From Cadophora sp. MPI-SDFR-AT-0126 (Eukaryota; Ascomycota; Leotiomycetes; Helotiales; Ploettnerulaceae), in NCBI GenBank assembly GCA_020747065.1, contig JAGMVK010000001.1:3968001-4032000 (forward strand): a DNA stretch of 64,000 nt, in the 5' to 3' direction. A model generated the notes under the pieces. That model was given only the letters and a program-made list of their open reading frames with translations. It had not been told where the DNA came from and made no database searches. Position 1 is the stretch's first letter. Each line of letters opens with the position of its first letter. The translations under genes and the position numbers were made by a program. This document shows, in pieces, positions 11,243 to 23,775 of this stretch.

Positions 11243-11827
11243 GTAAGGGAAAGGCTGAGCGAAGTAACTACTAAGTCGAAGGACTAATCAGGATGAGGAG
11301 GAAGTAGAAGAAAGTAGAAGAATGTACCGTAAGACTATGAGAACCAGGCAGAGCAATCAAGGCAGTTCAAACAAGTACCTACCTAAAACTCCCACGATTG
11401 AAGCAAGTGAAGAAAGACAGGCCAAAGGCCGACTGTGGTTAACTCATCGAATTCTCCTATCTAAATTCTTGCCACAACGTAGCTCCAACTCCGACATCCT
11501 ATTCCTCTTTCCACTCATTCAATCACCGCTCGCGGATCGAAGCAACTACGCATCTCTCCCCACCCGCCTGTGTAGATGTAAACAAAAGAAAAGGTAGTAG
11601 TATATAAGTGAAAATTAGCTGAACATGGGTATCATACACTCATTTCATACACCAGCGTACATTAGGGCGTCATGGGATCCAATTCGAACCAGAGCAGATC
11701 GCGCCGTCGAAAGCAAAAAAAATCAAAAAAATCAAATTACCACCGCCTTTCGCTCGCATGCTCCGATTCTCGACACCTGCAATGCTTCTCGTCTCTTCTC
11801 TTTTGGTAGGTTCAAGACAAGGAGTCG
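11243..11827. other. Convergent 3' region
   Basis: Lies between the 3' ends of the small low-complexity gene and the kinesin-3 gene. It holds purine-rich stretches and an A-rich run near 11717 but no gene. Confidence 0.5.
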
Positions 11828-14800
11828 TTAATAATAATCGTCATCTGAAGTCCCATTCCCGCTGCCACTCCCGCTCCCGCCAAAATAACTCTGATCAATC
11901 TTGAAAATCCACTCGACCTTCTCTCTCTCACTCCTCGCCTTGAAAAGCCACGTATTGTCCGTGCCATACACAGCAAATACACGATCCTCATCATTCGCCT
12001 GGGCTCTACCCCGGCTATTTGCGCCTCCCATACTTCCACCATCACGCCGCAACAAGCGTGCGATTTGTGGCTGGTGGTCGACTCGAGAGTTTCGGAGGGA
12101 CACGACACACACTTCTTCTCCATCGGGAACGGAGTGGATGTGCATGTACGGGCGACGAAGCTCGACGAAACGGCGTACCCAGCGTGAGGAGTCGGCGGAA
12201 GGAGTCAGTAGGTAACCTCCTTTGAGGATCGTAGGATTCTTAACGACTTGAGTGATGGAGGCGAGGAGATGGGGAGATGTCGGTGCCTCGGCTTGAGTAG
12301 GTGGTGCGCCACTTGAAGGAGGTTCGACGTTTGTAGGTGTGAGAATATTGGTGATTGGATCTTGGCAAAGCTTCCACAGCTTCAGATACTTCTCCAAGAG
12401 ATCTTTGTCGTGATCGGAGAGTGGCGGCTCAATGGTTTCTTCCTCTACTGGTGGACTATCACCATTGGTAGCAGGAGCAGATGCTTTCGGAAAGGCGATG
12501 CGACTGAGAAGTGGTTGTGCTGCTTCGATCTCCGCATGGCGCTGCTTTCTCTTTTTCGCAGCAATGTAATCTCGAATAAGGCTCACTCCTCTAGGCGTCC
12601 AATTCGTCAAGCCTTCCTCGCCCTTTACAAAGTCGTTCTGCGTGTTCATACGCCATAAATCACCTGCTCGCTTCACCGGCGTTGGACGGACAGCAACGGA
12701 GAAAATGCCGGAAGTAGCATGCACAATTCGTACTGTCTGCCACAGTGACGCAAACATCGAAGTCGAACGCACATAGGATCGTGACAATATCTGACCCCAG
12801 ATATCCATCGAGAATGTCATTAGATCAGCAAGCTTAGGCGATGAGATATCCCAAGTGAGGGACATTTGCACCTTGTACTTATCTGCCGTAACACGGTCAA
12901 GAAGGAGCGATTCGTGTGCACTGGAATCCCATTGCCCAATGATAGTAACATTGCTGGTACCGTTGGCATTTTGTTGGACCTTGGGCTTTGAGATGAGTTT
13001 CAGAGGTATGTCGGGAGAAGGCGAGCTGAGATCTGGCGTTTTACCAACATGGTCGACAAGCTGTACTCGACCGACTCTCAGTCCTGAAACATCTTCCCAT
13101 GGGAGCGCTTCTCCAGAACTATGCGTCAGATTGATAACAATGCGTCGTTGGAGACCTTGGTGAAGTTGAAAAGATCCCTTGTCCAAGTCGCTTGTCTGAA
13201 GAACTTCGACTGGGAGGTATTCACCATTCTCGGCCAGCTCGTGGATTTGTACTCGAGCAAAAACGTCATGCTTTTCTTCCGTATAGAACTGGGACTCTGC
13301 TATTCGAGCATTCTTTCGTTTCTGCTTCGGCTTGGGGACATTGTCGCGCATGTCGTCCCAACTGAGGAGCTTGTCGAGGTGCATTGACGATACCTTCGCG
13401 AAGATGGCGACACGAAGGCAGACATTGGTAGGACCAAACATGGGCACACTCATACTGTGAACACTCTCGAATCGAATTGGCCCCTCGTCGAAGTCTTTGA
13501 TCATCTGAGTGGTTGTCACACCACCTTCTGCCGAGACACCTGGAAGGAACAGCTGAGCATGTACTTCTGTACCCTCTCGCTCAGCAAATCCAACCAAGTC
13601 GTGCATGACCACGTTAAACTTCAGAGTGCTTGAGGGTGCGCGAGCAGATGAAGGTTCCAGTGACAACTTGATCAAACCAATGGCATGGGATGTGTATGGC
13701 GAGAGAACATCAAGACTGAAATCTTGAACCCGGCTCTCGAAGACAGCAGCTAAGGGCACATCGACATCTCCGACATGAGTATATTGAGGCATGCATGTCT
13801 CCATGAACGGATTGTCGAGTTGAAAATGCTGGAGATATTCCGGACGATCGATATACTGATGCATTTGTCTCATGAGCCTGACTCGATCCCGCAGTTTCTC
13901 CAAACTCCAGAGATGGACAACACTGTTGCGGTAATCGATGACTCGGACACCAACACAAGGTTTTGTCGCATCCTCTAGGAATAAGTCATCGCCCTCGCCG
14001 GAAATGCCATTCAACACCATGTCGTAGGACGAGCACAAATCATGGCCGACATCAACAATCGTGAACTGAAATACAACACTCTCGTCCATCTCTTGGCTCA
14101 TGATCTGGGCCTCTTTGAGATTCGCTGCAGATTGCAGCACACTTTCCGCCATCCTCACGTACCTCCGACTCCTCCAGTGCTCAACCACTTTCTCTGCAAT
14201 AGCGATTTCACGATCGCTCAGAGGCGTAGGACCTTCTGTTGATCTCGGTGCCATGGATTGAAGCCGTTCCTCGAATTCTTTCCGCTGGGCGTCGAGCTGC
14301 TTCAGCATCTCTTCTTTGACCTCTCTGAGGCTCTCTTCCATCCTGGCCTTTTCCTTCCTAATTTCCTCGACTTCAACATTGGCAGCTTCAGCTGATTTCA
14401 ATTGATCTTGGTACTCTTCTTTCTGCTTGTCAAGCTGACCTTGCATCTCCTCCCGTACTTCCCGCATCTTGTCTTCAACCTCGCCTTGTTTAGGCGTCGA
14501 TGGCATCGTCAAGGCAGTATCGAGCGAAAAGTTGTCAAGAGTTCCATTAGAAAGATACTTCTCTCGTACAGGGTACGACGTTACGGAATCCATATCGTCA
14601 TCCAAGTTCTGGCCAGCACGTTCAGCTCTCGCTTTCTGGACGTCTTCGAACAGAATATTCAGTTCTTCATCCGTGAGTCCAGCGATCTGTTTATCGGGCC
14701 CAAGGATAGCGCCAGCAGCTTCTCTCCTAGCAAAAGACCAATCAGAATCCCGACCTCGTTGAAGTGACATTGGTGAATCTGGTCGGCTGGCATCCCAATC

Positions 14801-16802
14801 AACCTCCGAAGCTGCTTTACTAAATGATCTTTCGTGTCCTGGCCTCGGACTTGGCGAGGGCGAGACTTTCTCAAAATCACCCATTTGGTTTGCGATTATC
14901 GAATGCCTCAACGAACTCTGCTCTGCCCTTTCAGCTCTGGCTTCCATAGGATGATTGAATCTGAAAATGTGGAAATCTCCAAGGATGACTCGATATCCAC
15001 TTCGCAGTCGTTTGGGCTCTTCTATCCGCTTGCCGTTGACCATGACAGCTGCCCCTGGATTCGGCACCAGTGTGACGACGTTGTCAACATTCTCAAACGT
15101 GCAGTGTTCGTCGAGAATACGGGTCCCATTCAGTCGAATCTCAGAAACATGCTCTCCAACGACGTCAACGTTTCCCACTGTCGTTGTTCCGGGCTTGAGA
15201 TTGTACACCAAGCATTCTGCCAATAAGGGATCGTCGGACAAATTGACTAAATGGGGCATTTTCTTCGGCGTATGCAGGCCAACGAAGCCCTTCTCGATGC
15301 TGATACCCAATTCCTCAAGGGCAGCTTCTCGCTCCTTGTGGATCTCTTCTGTCTTCTGCAATTTCTGCTCCCAGGTCTGATTAAGATCCGAGTACAGCTT
15401 TTCGCTCTGGTTGAGTTGCTCCGCAATTTCCGCTTTCGAGACTTTCTTGACAGATCCATCGGCCTGTACAATACTGACAATTTGCTTGTCAAGTGGTGTA
15501 CCTTCCGCATACACCTCCTCTGTTGGTCCTCCACCACCACCACTCAATTTGCCTCGAAGAGCTTCCAACTCCTCTTTCAGCTCCCGAATCATCCTTGCAT
15601 TGGCATCTTCATTGACAACAGCGTGATTCTTGATTCTCTTCGCACTGTCCGCGTATCTGAGCGTACTAAGTGTCTCGTCGAAATTGATATCTGCAGGACT
15701 GATAGCTGCAATCATAGCCGTCATACTGTTTCCTCCCAGCGAATCCTTTAATAACCATGTCAAAACACTGTCTCTGTAAGGGACCTGTCCCATGGATTTC
15801 CCGCCCTTCTTCTTCTTGCCTTCTGACAAATCTGCCAGCGCAGCAATAACGCGACCAAGTGTAGACAAGGATCTATTGATCTCAGCACCTTCCTTCAAAC
15901 GAGCTCCTGTGGCACCTGTAGACTGTGCTCTTTCGGAACCAGCCAAGTCCACCAAACTAATCTTCGCGACCTTCTCCAGAGACATCTTGGTATCCGTGTC
16001 GAATCGTTTTTGGGTAAGAGTAAGAGTGAAAACCGCATGACTTCTACTACTTGTCTCGTTCATGTTCGTGGCCGCGACTGTTCTCGCCTTGTTTCCTTCG
16101 TCCATCAAATGCTCAATCTCATTGAAGCTGCTAGCAACCAACTTTGCCAAATCTTCCACATATGGTCCGGTAGACGGATGTTCTCTGACCTTGAGATTTC
16201 CTTTCGTAGATGGATTCAGCAGATCCCTGACTCTCTCGTTGTAGATTTCCAAATATGACACCTCCACGGTAAATTTGACGTTCTTGTCCTTTGTCTGCAT
16301 CTGCGCAATCCTCTCGAACATGTCCTGGCAGATCTTAGGAACAACACCCGCCTCCTTTCCATATCCCATCATCGAGTACGACTTTCCAGATCCAGTTTGT
16401 CCATAGGCAAAAATACAGTTATTGTATCCTTGGAATGCGTTATCCAACAGAGGCTTCCCCAGATCTTCGTGCAGATCGTCCTGCCCGGCATAATTTGGAT
16501 CACTCTTGTCGAAAGACCAGTATGATTTGTCGAATGCGAAGACCTTCTGGCCGACATCCTTCGCGCCTCCTTTTCCCGATCGCATTCGTTCTTCGGCATC
16601 TGGAGGTGGTACGAGGACCGTTTGCGCACCTTCCATTTGAACGATACATTTTGCTCCACGGTCGAGTTCTGCATTACAGAGTCAGTACTTGGGGCCAGGA
16701 ACTGAGCGGTTGCCCCTCGAGAGATCTGAGCAATATACCTCTGCCGTTGAACGGACGACATCTCACCACCACCTTAATGTTTCCTCCACCTTGCGGCGCC
16801 AT
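11828..16802 (-). CDS. Kinesin-3 motor (UNC-104/KIF1A type)
   Basis: A 64-nt first exon (16802-16739) joins across a 70-nt intron to one long exon (16668-11828), giving 1634 residues. The N-terminal motor domain (about 1-360) has the P-loop GQTGSGKS (about 111-118), switch I NETSSRSHA and switch II DLAGSE. A neck and coiled coil follow, then an FHA domain (about 500-600), further coiled coil, a KIF1B-like/DUF3694 tail and a C-terminal PH domain (from about 1480, YLLTPS to the end). This order is diagnostic of kinesin-3. The family moves endosomes and vesicles toward microtubule plus ends, with the PH domain binding phosphoinositides. In fungi the orthologue transports early endosomes along hyphae. 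Length is as expected and all nucleotide-binding motifs are intact. The serine-rich, Gly-rich C-terminus is the only low-complexity part. Confidence 0.95.
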
Positions 16803-18059
16803 CTTTTCGTATATTGATGTCTACCAGTCCCCAAAATTGTTCCCAGTCCTCAAGCCTCGTTCGTCGCTCCAGTTCCTGCGTATTTCTGAAAGTATTTGCA
16901 ATCCAATAATCGACCCAACGGCTGTACAATATGTGCGGGTCGTGTTCGAGTCATCGAAGATGGGCTGGCAGGTTCGTTCAGGTCGTGAAAATCATGTTAT
17001 TGACCTCGTCGTCCGTGGGCCCAGGGGGAAATGAGTCCTGTGTCCACCGAGTCGTCGGTTTACTGGTCGAGTCCTGAGGTCGATGGTGATGCTAGAATAT
17101 GGTAAATGTGACGCCAGATGTGCAGTGACATGGATTAAATCGTTAAAGTGTTGTCGTATACTGGTTTCGAATGTTGATTAATTGTTGAGAATTCGTCGCG
17201 TCAACATTCGCGTCCCAGTCAACATCTTGAGATTCTTCCGAGCTTCAAATGAGTAGACCCCTGTCATTCATGCAGCCGGTTTTACGTCAGCCCGCTGTCA
17301 TGTGCTCGGGATGACTTCGGCTCTTTCATCCAGTCCCTCAAGCAAGCCAACACTTTCGACGCCCCCTACTTCATCTTAATCACCATAACCTACAATTAAA
17401 TTTACTGAGATGCAGGATTGAAATTTTTTATTTTCGAGATCCTTCTTTATGTAATCCCTTTATGCGCTACTGATTCATGGTCAGCTCATAGAGTTCTTGG
17501 ACTCCCTCGAACATTTGAGCTTCTGGTGAGTATTCACTCCTTTAATGACAGGAAACGGAAAAGTGCAAATGCATTTCAGTTTTGGAGAGATTCGTCTCTT
17601 ATTTATTCGATTAAGTCACCTCTCGATTAAGATATATTTCATCCCATCAGACAGCCAAGACAACGCGTGGGTGGTAAGCGAGGAGTAAATATCGAAAAGC
17701 AACCAGACGTTGAACCGCTTTCCAGACTGATCAGGCAAGTTCACAATTATAGTGCTTGCTTAGCGCTCTCGTCTGCAAAGCTACTAAAGGATTATGGCCC
17801 CGCCCACGAAAGACGCTGTGACTAAGAAAATTGCAATTTGTTTATTGTTCGCACGACTCAAGGGAGCCCCTTTTCGCGCCAGAGATATGTGGCGTTTTCT
17901 TGGAGAACAGTCCATAACAAGCTGACGGAGCTGGAATATCACATTCTCATCATGGAACTCAAGATACATAGCTCGATATATCAAGGAACTATTGTACGGC
18001 AATGTTTATTCGCCTATTTATGGCAGGAACTCCCATCCTGATCCGAGTCAAGTAAAGAT
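16803..18059. other. Intergenic, no gene recognised
   Basis: About 1.25 kb between the kinesin 5' end and the transporter 3' end. Short open frames on both strands carry no recognisable domain. The part next to 16803 is presumably the kinesin promoter. Confidence 0.4.
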
Positions 18060-19780
18060 CTAAACCCTCTCAACCTCCATCTTCAACACGTCCTTCTCCG
18101 CATGGCCCTTCTCATATCTCCTTAAATCCACCTTCGCATTCCACCCCATCCACCACTTTCCAGCAAACAACTCCTCCATCATCTCCATCGGCACACCCTT
18201 CGTCTCGGGAGCCCAAATGCCCAAAAGAACGAAACCTAACGCACAAACCATAGCCCAAAATACATATGCACCCCAGATATCAAAGCTAACAAACATGTTT
18301 GGTGTAACTCTCACGACGGCGAATTGGAAGAACCAGTGCAATGCCATATTTGTGGCGTAGCAGACGCTGCGGATGCGGGTGGGGTAGATCTCGGTGCCGT
18401 AGAGATACTGTACGGTGCAGAGACCGATGGACCAACCGACTGCGTAGACGAACACCGAGGCAATGGCTGCGTCAGATGCGGGCTTGTTTTCAGAGGACTT
18501 GAATAGGGCCATGTAGATGGACATGTAGATGTGTGTCCCACATTGCAGTCCAAGGCCGGTGAGCATACACCGTCTGCGACCAAAGACATCTACTAGGCCC
18601 CAGGTGAAGACAAGTGTGAAGACCAACTTTACGATTCCGTATGCACCAGACGTGATGAGTGACGTGTTCGTGCCTACAACGCCTGCATACTCGAATATCT
18701 AAGAATATCATCAACACTTGATCACAAGCACCAGCAAGATGTAGGCGAGGATGCCTTACCTGAGGAATATAATACGTAATCCCATTCCCACCAGACCACT
18801 GCGCTACAGTCTGCATCGCCGCTCCCAAAAGAAATCGCTCCCTATACGTCGAAGTGGTCGCAATCTCCTTGATGATAGTCGTGATCTTGGCCCCAGCAAG
18901 ATTCTTTTGCTTGTTCCTAATCTGCTCCTGAATCTCCTCATACTCTTCCGACAAGCTATGATCAACTGTCTTCGAGTTCCGAAGGCGAGCAAGCGATGCC
19001 AATGCCTCATCCCCGCGATCCTTAGATGCGAGATATCGAGGTGTGTCGGACAGGAAGAAGGAGGATATAAATGCAAGGCCGACTGGAATGAGCGGGATGG
19101 CCTGTACAAGACGGTATTGTGTTGCTGTTGAAGTCATCGTCGCGTTGGCGGCATAATTGATGAAGAAGCCTAATTGCATCAGACAAAGGATCGCAATAAA
19201 AGGGAGATAGATAGAAAGACTTACCAAGTGTGAGAAACGAAAGCAGAAGCACCATGTAAATACTGACCACCATACCTCTCGACTTTGCAGGCGCAATCTC
19301 AGATAAATAAAGCGGCGCCACGACCGTTAGACCCCCTGCCCCAAGACCGCCCCAAATTCTCGCAAACAACATAAACGGTATGATTCCCGACGAGAATATC
19401 TGCATGATTATACCACTCGCCCAGAGAGCGACGAAGCATTGCCAAGACCGTAGACGACCCAGTCGATCGGTGACAGCGAGAGCGATCAAGGATCCGAATG
19501 CTGCACCCAAGACACCGAAGGACGAGATATTTGCTTTGCGATCAGCCAATCCTGAGGGATTGTTCTTCCAGAGAGAGGTGGCGAGACCGAAGTCATTCTT
19601 GAAGGAAGTCAAGCCTGTCGAGGCACTGAATCCACCTTCATCGTACCCTATAAACGTCAGAACAGAACTTCCAAATCCCAGGATATCCGGACAGGGAGGA
19701 CTCTTACCTTTCGGAATACCACCCGCAGCAATAACCAAGATGGTGAAAACATAATAGCGGTTGACGTCAAACTTGAACAT
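18060..19780 (-). CDS. MFS transporter, sugar-porter family
   Basis: Four exons, 19780-19708, 19647-19225, 19169-18760 and 18698-18060, encode 514 residues (introns 60, 55 and 61 nt, all GT-AG). About 12 hydrophobic segments are present. Sugar-porter signatures include the loop after TM2 (DRLGRL), SEIAPAKSRG at the end of the first half, a long central loop with SDTPRYLASKDRGDEAL, and the GRRR motif after TM8. Substrate cannot be read from sequence; hexoses, quinate-type acids and related compounds are all carried by this family. The gene is divergent from the amidohydrolase at 20502, with about 720 bp between starts, so a shared promoter and a common substrate are plausible. Confidence 0.88.
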
Positions 19781-20501
19781 GATGAATTCGCAGAAGTCTC
19801 AATTCCCCAAAGTCAGAGTGAGCTTTCCGGATCCAAAAATACAGTTTCGTCTGTCTTTGGGAACAGAAGTGATGATCAATCAAGCCAACACAAGGTGGTA
19901 TCTTCCTCCCATATATAACGATTTCTCATCCACAGCCAGCATGTGGAGAATGCCTGTCACCCCGTGCACCCCCAACCACGTATTCTCAATGCGGGGTCTG
20001 GAGTACGCCCCCTATCCAGAAAACCTCATGCTAAGCAGCTAAATGACCCAGGAGAATCCAGGCTCTCGGTCTGTATCCGTACTTCAGCCTCTCCAGAAGG
20101 AAAAATCGAGATGAAGGTGTGGAGAGGCGCCCAAGCCCAGATCACAAGATGTCTGTTGTCGCAGGAAGTGTGGAGAAAGTTTTCGTCCCACCACTTTTGG
20201 ACGTCTCGGACTCTGACCGAGCCTTGTTTTTCGACTTGTGAAGCGGACGTCTGACGCCAAGACAGGATCGCCGCTATCAGTCGCTTCAATGTTTTGGTTC
20301 CTCGGTCGATGTCCGAGATGCTCTTGCATGACTGGAAAGTGGATTGCTCCAGCGGATAAACTTATGCCACGAAAGAAAGAAGAAGATGTTGTCTTTTGAT
20401 ATATGTTCTTGCTCAACCAAATACGGCCAAAAGTCGTAGTCGAAGTCGTGGAGCAGAATTAATTGCTGACCAATTCACGATTCTCTTGTCAACAGTTCAG
20501 G
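19781..20501. promoter_or_regulatory. Shared divergent promoter region (transporter and amidohydrolase)
   Basis: Between two divergent starts. No gene is visible. It may hold the binding sites for joint control of the MFS porter and the amidohydrolase, but I could not single out one motif. Confidence 0.4.
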
Positions 20502-21800
20502 ATGTCGCCGGAAATCAACATTCGAGAACAATCTATATTGGGAGCAAGTCGAAGAGGCATCCTGCCAGAAATGTCTATCTTCAACCTGAATCTCCTAAAA
20601 CACTTTTACTTCTTATCAAACTCGACTTCAATACCCCAGAATGCCAGCCGGAGGACTCTCACGATGTATCTTTCATCGCTGAAGCCTCTTGTTGAAAACA
20701 TATGTCGCATTCTCGTCTCCAAATTCTCATGGACTTCAGTACAAACCGTTACTATCTCAGCACCAGCCCCAACACCAACACCCAAACAAACCCTTCGCTT
20801 CACTCCCAGCAACCACAACACCACCACCAACAACGTCCCCCAAAATCCCGACTTCCTCTCCCTCATCCCCCCAAACTCCTGGGACAGCCACATGCACATC
20901 CTCGACCCCCTCACCTTCCCACTCTCCCCATCCGCCCACTACTCACCCAGTCCCGCCCTCCTATCCACCGCTCTTACCACCCTCACCCAAACCCTCCACC
21001 TCCCAAACCTCGTCCTAGTTCAACCCTCCATCTACGCCCACGACAACTCATGTCTCCTCTCCGCCCTTCGCACCCTCGGTCCAGAACGAGGCAGAGGTGT
21101 CGTGTCTTTTGATCCTCAAATGATTGATGCCTCGACACTGAGGGAATGGCATGTTCTTGGTGTGAGGGGTGTGAGGATTAATTTACAATCTGTTGGACTT
21201 GGACAGAGTGTTGAGGTAGAGGAGTTGGAAACGATGCTGAAGCGGTATGCGGATGTGATTCGCCCTTTGGGATGGGTGTTGCAGTTGTACGTCCCGCTGG
21301 AGATGGCGGTATCATTGGAGAGGATCGTGCCAGGGTTGGGGGTGAAGGTTGTTTTGGATCATTTCGGGAGTCCGGATTTGAGTCGTCCTTTCACTTCGGT
21401 GTCGAGTACATCTGGCGGAGTCAGAGGAGTCAGAAATCCCTACACCATCCCCGGCTTCCCCTCCCTCATCACCCTCCTCCAAAACGGCAACACTTACATC
21501 AAAATCTCCGCACCATACCGCCTCACCTCCCCAAACCCCCATCAAAATCAGCCTCCCCCCAACTCAACCACCTCTCAAGATCTCGATGCCATAGGCAGAG
21601 AACTGATAAAGGTAGCGGGGATGAACAGAGTGGTGTTCGCATCGGATTGGCCGCATACGCGGTTCGAAGGGCTTGATATCAAGCCGTTTGTGAAGACGGT
21701 GATGGAGTGGTGTGAGTGGGATGAGGGGTTGATTGAGAGGGTTTTTAGGGGGAATGCGGAGGTGCTTTGGGGTGTTGAAGAAGGGGAGAAAGAAACATAG
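20502..21800 (+). CDS. Amidohydrolase-2 family metal-dependent hydrolase
   Basis: A single open frame. From ATG 20502 it would give 432 residues, but the catalytic domain begins only near residue 115, at PPNSWDSHMHILDP, and the preceding part looks unconserved. A downstream ATG or an unrecognised intron may give the true start. The TIM-barrel metal hydrolase motifs are present: HxH in DSHMH, a central LDHFG histidine and FASDWPH near the end. This pattern fits the PF04909/COG3618 group, which includes 2-pyrone-4,6-dicarboxylate lactonase and fuconolactonase relatives that open lactone rings. Substrate is unknown. Adjacency to a divergent MFS porter and a nearby citrate-type mitochondrial carrier suggests small-molecule acid catabolism. 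Confidence 0.8.
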   Translation: MSPEINIREQSILGASRRGILPEMSIFNLNLLKHFYFLSNSTSIPQNASRRTLTMYLSSLKPLVENICRILVSKFSWTSVQTVTISAPAPTPTPKQTLRFTPSNHNTTTNNVPQNPDFLSLIPPNSWDSHMHILDPLTFPLSPSAHYSPSPALLSTALTTLTQTLHLPNLVLVQPSIYAHDNSCLLSALRTLGPERGRGVVSFDPQMIDASTLREWHVLGVRGVRINLQSVGLGQSVEVEELETMLKRYADVIRPLGWVLQLYVPLEMAVSLERIVPGLGVKVVLDHFGSPDLSRPFTSVSSTSGGVRGVRNPYTIPGFPSLITLLQNGNTYIKISAPYRLTSPNPHQNQPPPNSTTSQDLDAIGRELIKVAGMNRVVFASDWPHTRFEGLDIKPFVKTVMEWCEWDEGLIERVFRGNAEVLWGVEEGEKET

Positions 21801-22537
21801 ACATAGATTTGCAGAGAATAGAAGAATAGCAATTTCGAAATACGATAGAAACGGAAGTAGCACATACAAAGTGTCAATTCAACCTCAATCCACATTTTGT
21901 CCAAGTCGAAGCCCATCATCTCAAACCTCAGCCAGCGACCCTGCTACGCCTCCGGGCAGCTATCATCGCCCCAACCTCCATCACCACAAGAGACCAACAT
22001 CCATCCCACTCTTTGTTTGCTTTTCCAAGCAATCTCTCCATCTTTCCAATCAATTATCCCCGAAGTCGGAACAAAGGGCTAGCATCGACCCCCAACAAAC
22101 TCCGAGACTCGTCAACAGCAACTTCGGACATCACCCGCACACACTGACAAACAACCAACCAACCGAGAACATCATAATCCTCAGCCTCGCACAGCGCGCT
22201 CACCCGAAACTGACTCATCAAAGTCTTAAGCTCAGGCTCGGTGGATTTCCGTGTGGTGAGTGGAGTGGCTGGTTGGCCCCGGATGTGAGAGCGGTTGGAT
22301 CCGCTCGCTAAGGAGCGGAGACATCCGTGTGATGAAGTGTGAGTTCAGTACGATGTACGTATTGTTGAACTCTTACCAGAGAGACAAAATATACCCGATA
22401 CCGGTCATTCGCTTGCGATGGGTGAAAATCGAATTCTTCGGGTCTCATTCCTTGATTTTTTGAAGTTGGACAAGTAGTTCCAAGTTCGACTTCACTCGCT
22501 TCCCGACTTTTGTCTTCAGAAAGCGCTTGTAAACACC
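21801..22537. other. Intergenic, no gene recognised
   Basis: Separates two plus-strand genes. C-rich, with short unconserved frames. The last 200 bp are presumed promoter of the mitochondrial carrier gene. Confidence 0.4.
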
Positions 22538-23644
22538 ATGGACAACACCAATAAACCACCCGTCGCTCTCAAACTCCTCGCAGGAGGAATAGCAGGCGCG
22601 TCCGAAACGATGGTAACAGTAAGTCTCCCTTCCCTCACACCCCTTCATGGCGTCCTCTCAATTCTAACCCCTCCCCTCCCCAGTACCCCGCCGAATTCAT
22701 CAAAACCCGCCGTCAACTCCCCCAATTCACCAACATCAATACCAACACCCCAACATCATCCCTTACCATAATCCGCAGCACCTACTCCACCGTCGGCCTC
22801 CGCGGTTTCTACTCCGGCTGCGGCGCTCTCGCATCCAGCAACTTCCTCAAATCCGGAATCCGCTTCTTCTCCTTCGAGACCTCGCGAGATTTCTACGACA
22901 AGATATTTCGTACCAAACATGGAGCTGGACAGCGGAATCCGCTCGTGAACGTTCTATCGGGATTTACTGCTGGTGTTGCGGAGTCGTTGATGGTCGTTAC
23001 GCCTGGAGAGGCGCTGAAGACGCGGTTGGTGGAGGATGCGGCGAAGGGGGGAAGGTTCACAGGGAAAGGGTTTCCGGGCGTGGCGGTGATGGTGGTTAGG
23101 GAGGAAGGGATAAGGGCGTTGTGGAGAGGCGCGGTTCCAGTTGTGAGTAGGCAGGCGACGAATTCGATGGTGAGGTTTACGACTTTTGCGATGATGCAGG
23201 AAGGGGTTGCGAAGAGATGGCCTGAGGTGAGTGGGAATGTGAGTACGACGCTTGCGATGGGTGCTGTGAGTGGGGTGGTGACGGTGTGAGTATCTCTTTC
23301 TCCGATTATTCGAACGAGAGTCGTGACCTGATTTTCGAGATAGGTATGCTTCAATGCCGTTTGACAATATGAAGACACGAATGCAGAGCATTGGTGGTCA
23401 ATACACAGGTATGTTGGATTGCGCGACCAAGACTCTGCAACGAGACGGCATCTGGGCGTTCTGGAGAGGTACAGGTCCCAGGCTCGTGAGATTGACGGTA
23501 AGTGAAAGAGCCAGAATTGCTCCCGACTTGTATTGACGAAACCACCAGCTATCGAGTGGAATAGCTTTCACTGTATATGACCAAGTCATACAGACAGCGA
23601 AAATATTGCAGCAAAGCCCTATCAAGGAATTGCAGACGATGTGA
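22538..23644 (+). CDS. Mitochondrial carrier, tricarboxylate (citrate) transporter type
   Basis: Four exons, 22538-22618, 22684-23285, 23344-23497 and 23549-23644, encode 310 residues, the usual carrier length. The three mitochondrial-carrier repeats show the P-x-(D/E)-x-x-K signature as PAEFIK, PGEALK and PFDNMK, each after a membrane helix. The segment NSMVRF in the fourth helix and PFDNMKTRMQS in the third repeat match the citrate/tricarboxylate carrier subgroup. Such carriers exchange citrate for malate or another tricarboxylate across the inner mitochondrial membrane. Such genes occur inside some fungal metabolite clusters as well as in core metabolism. Its 3' end faces the Zn2Cys6 regulator at a distance of 131 bp. 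Confidence 0.87.
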
Positions 23645-23775
23645 ACTTGTGAATCCCAACCCCAGGAATTGCATTTGCGGCATAAATCTTTGTCACGCAG
23701 AAAGTTTCTGGCCGTGTCCATGTGGCTTAGAGCCGGGACAGCAGGTCGTCGCCTCTTTCAGCAACGGATCGAAGC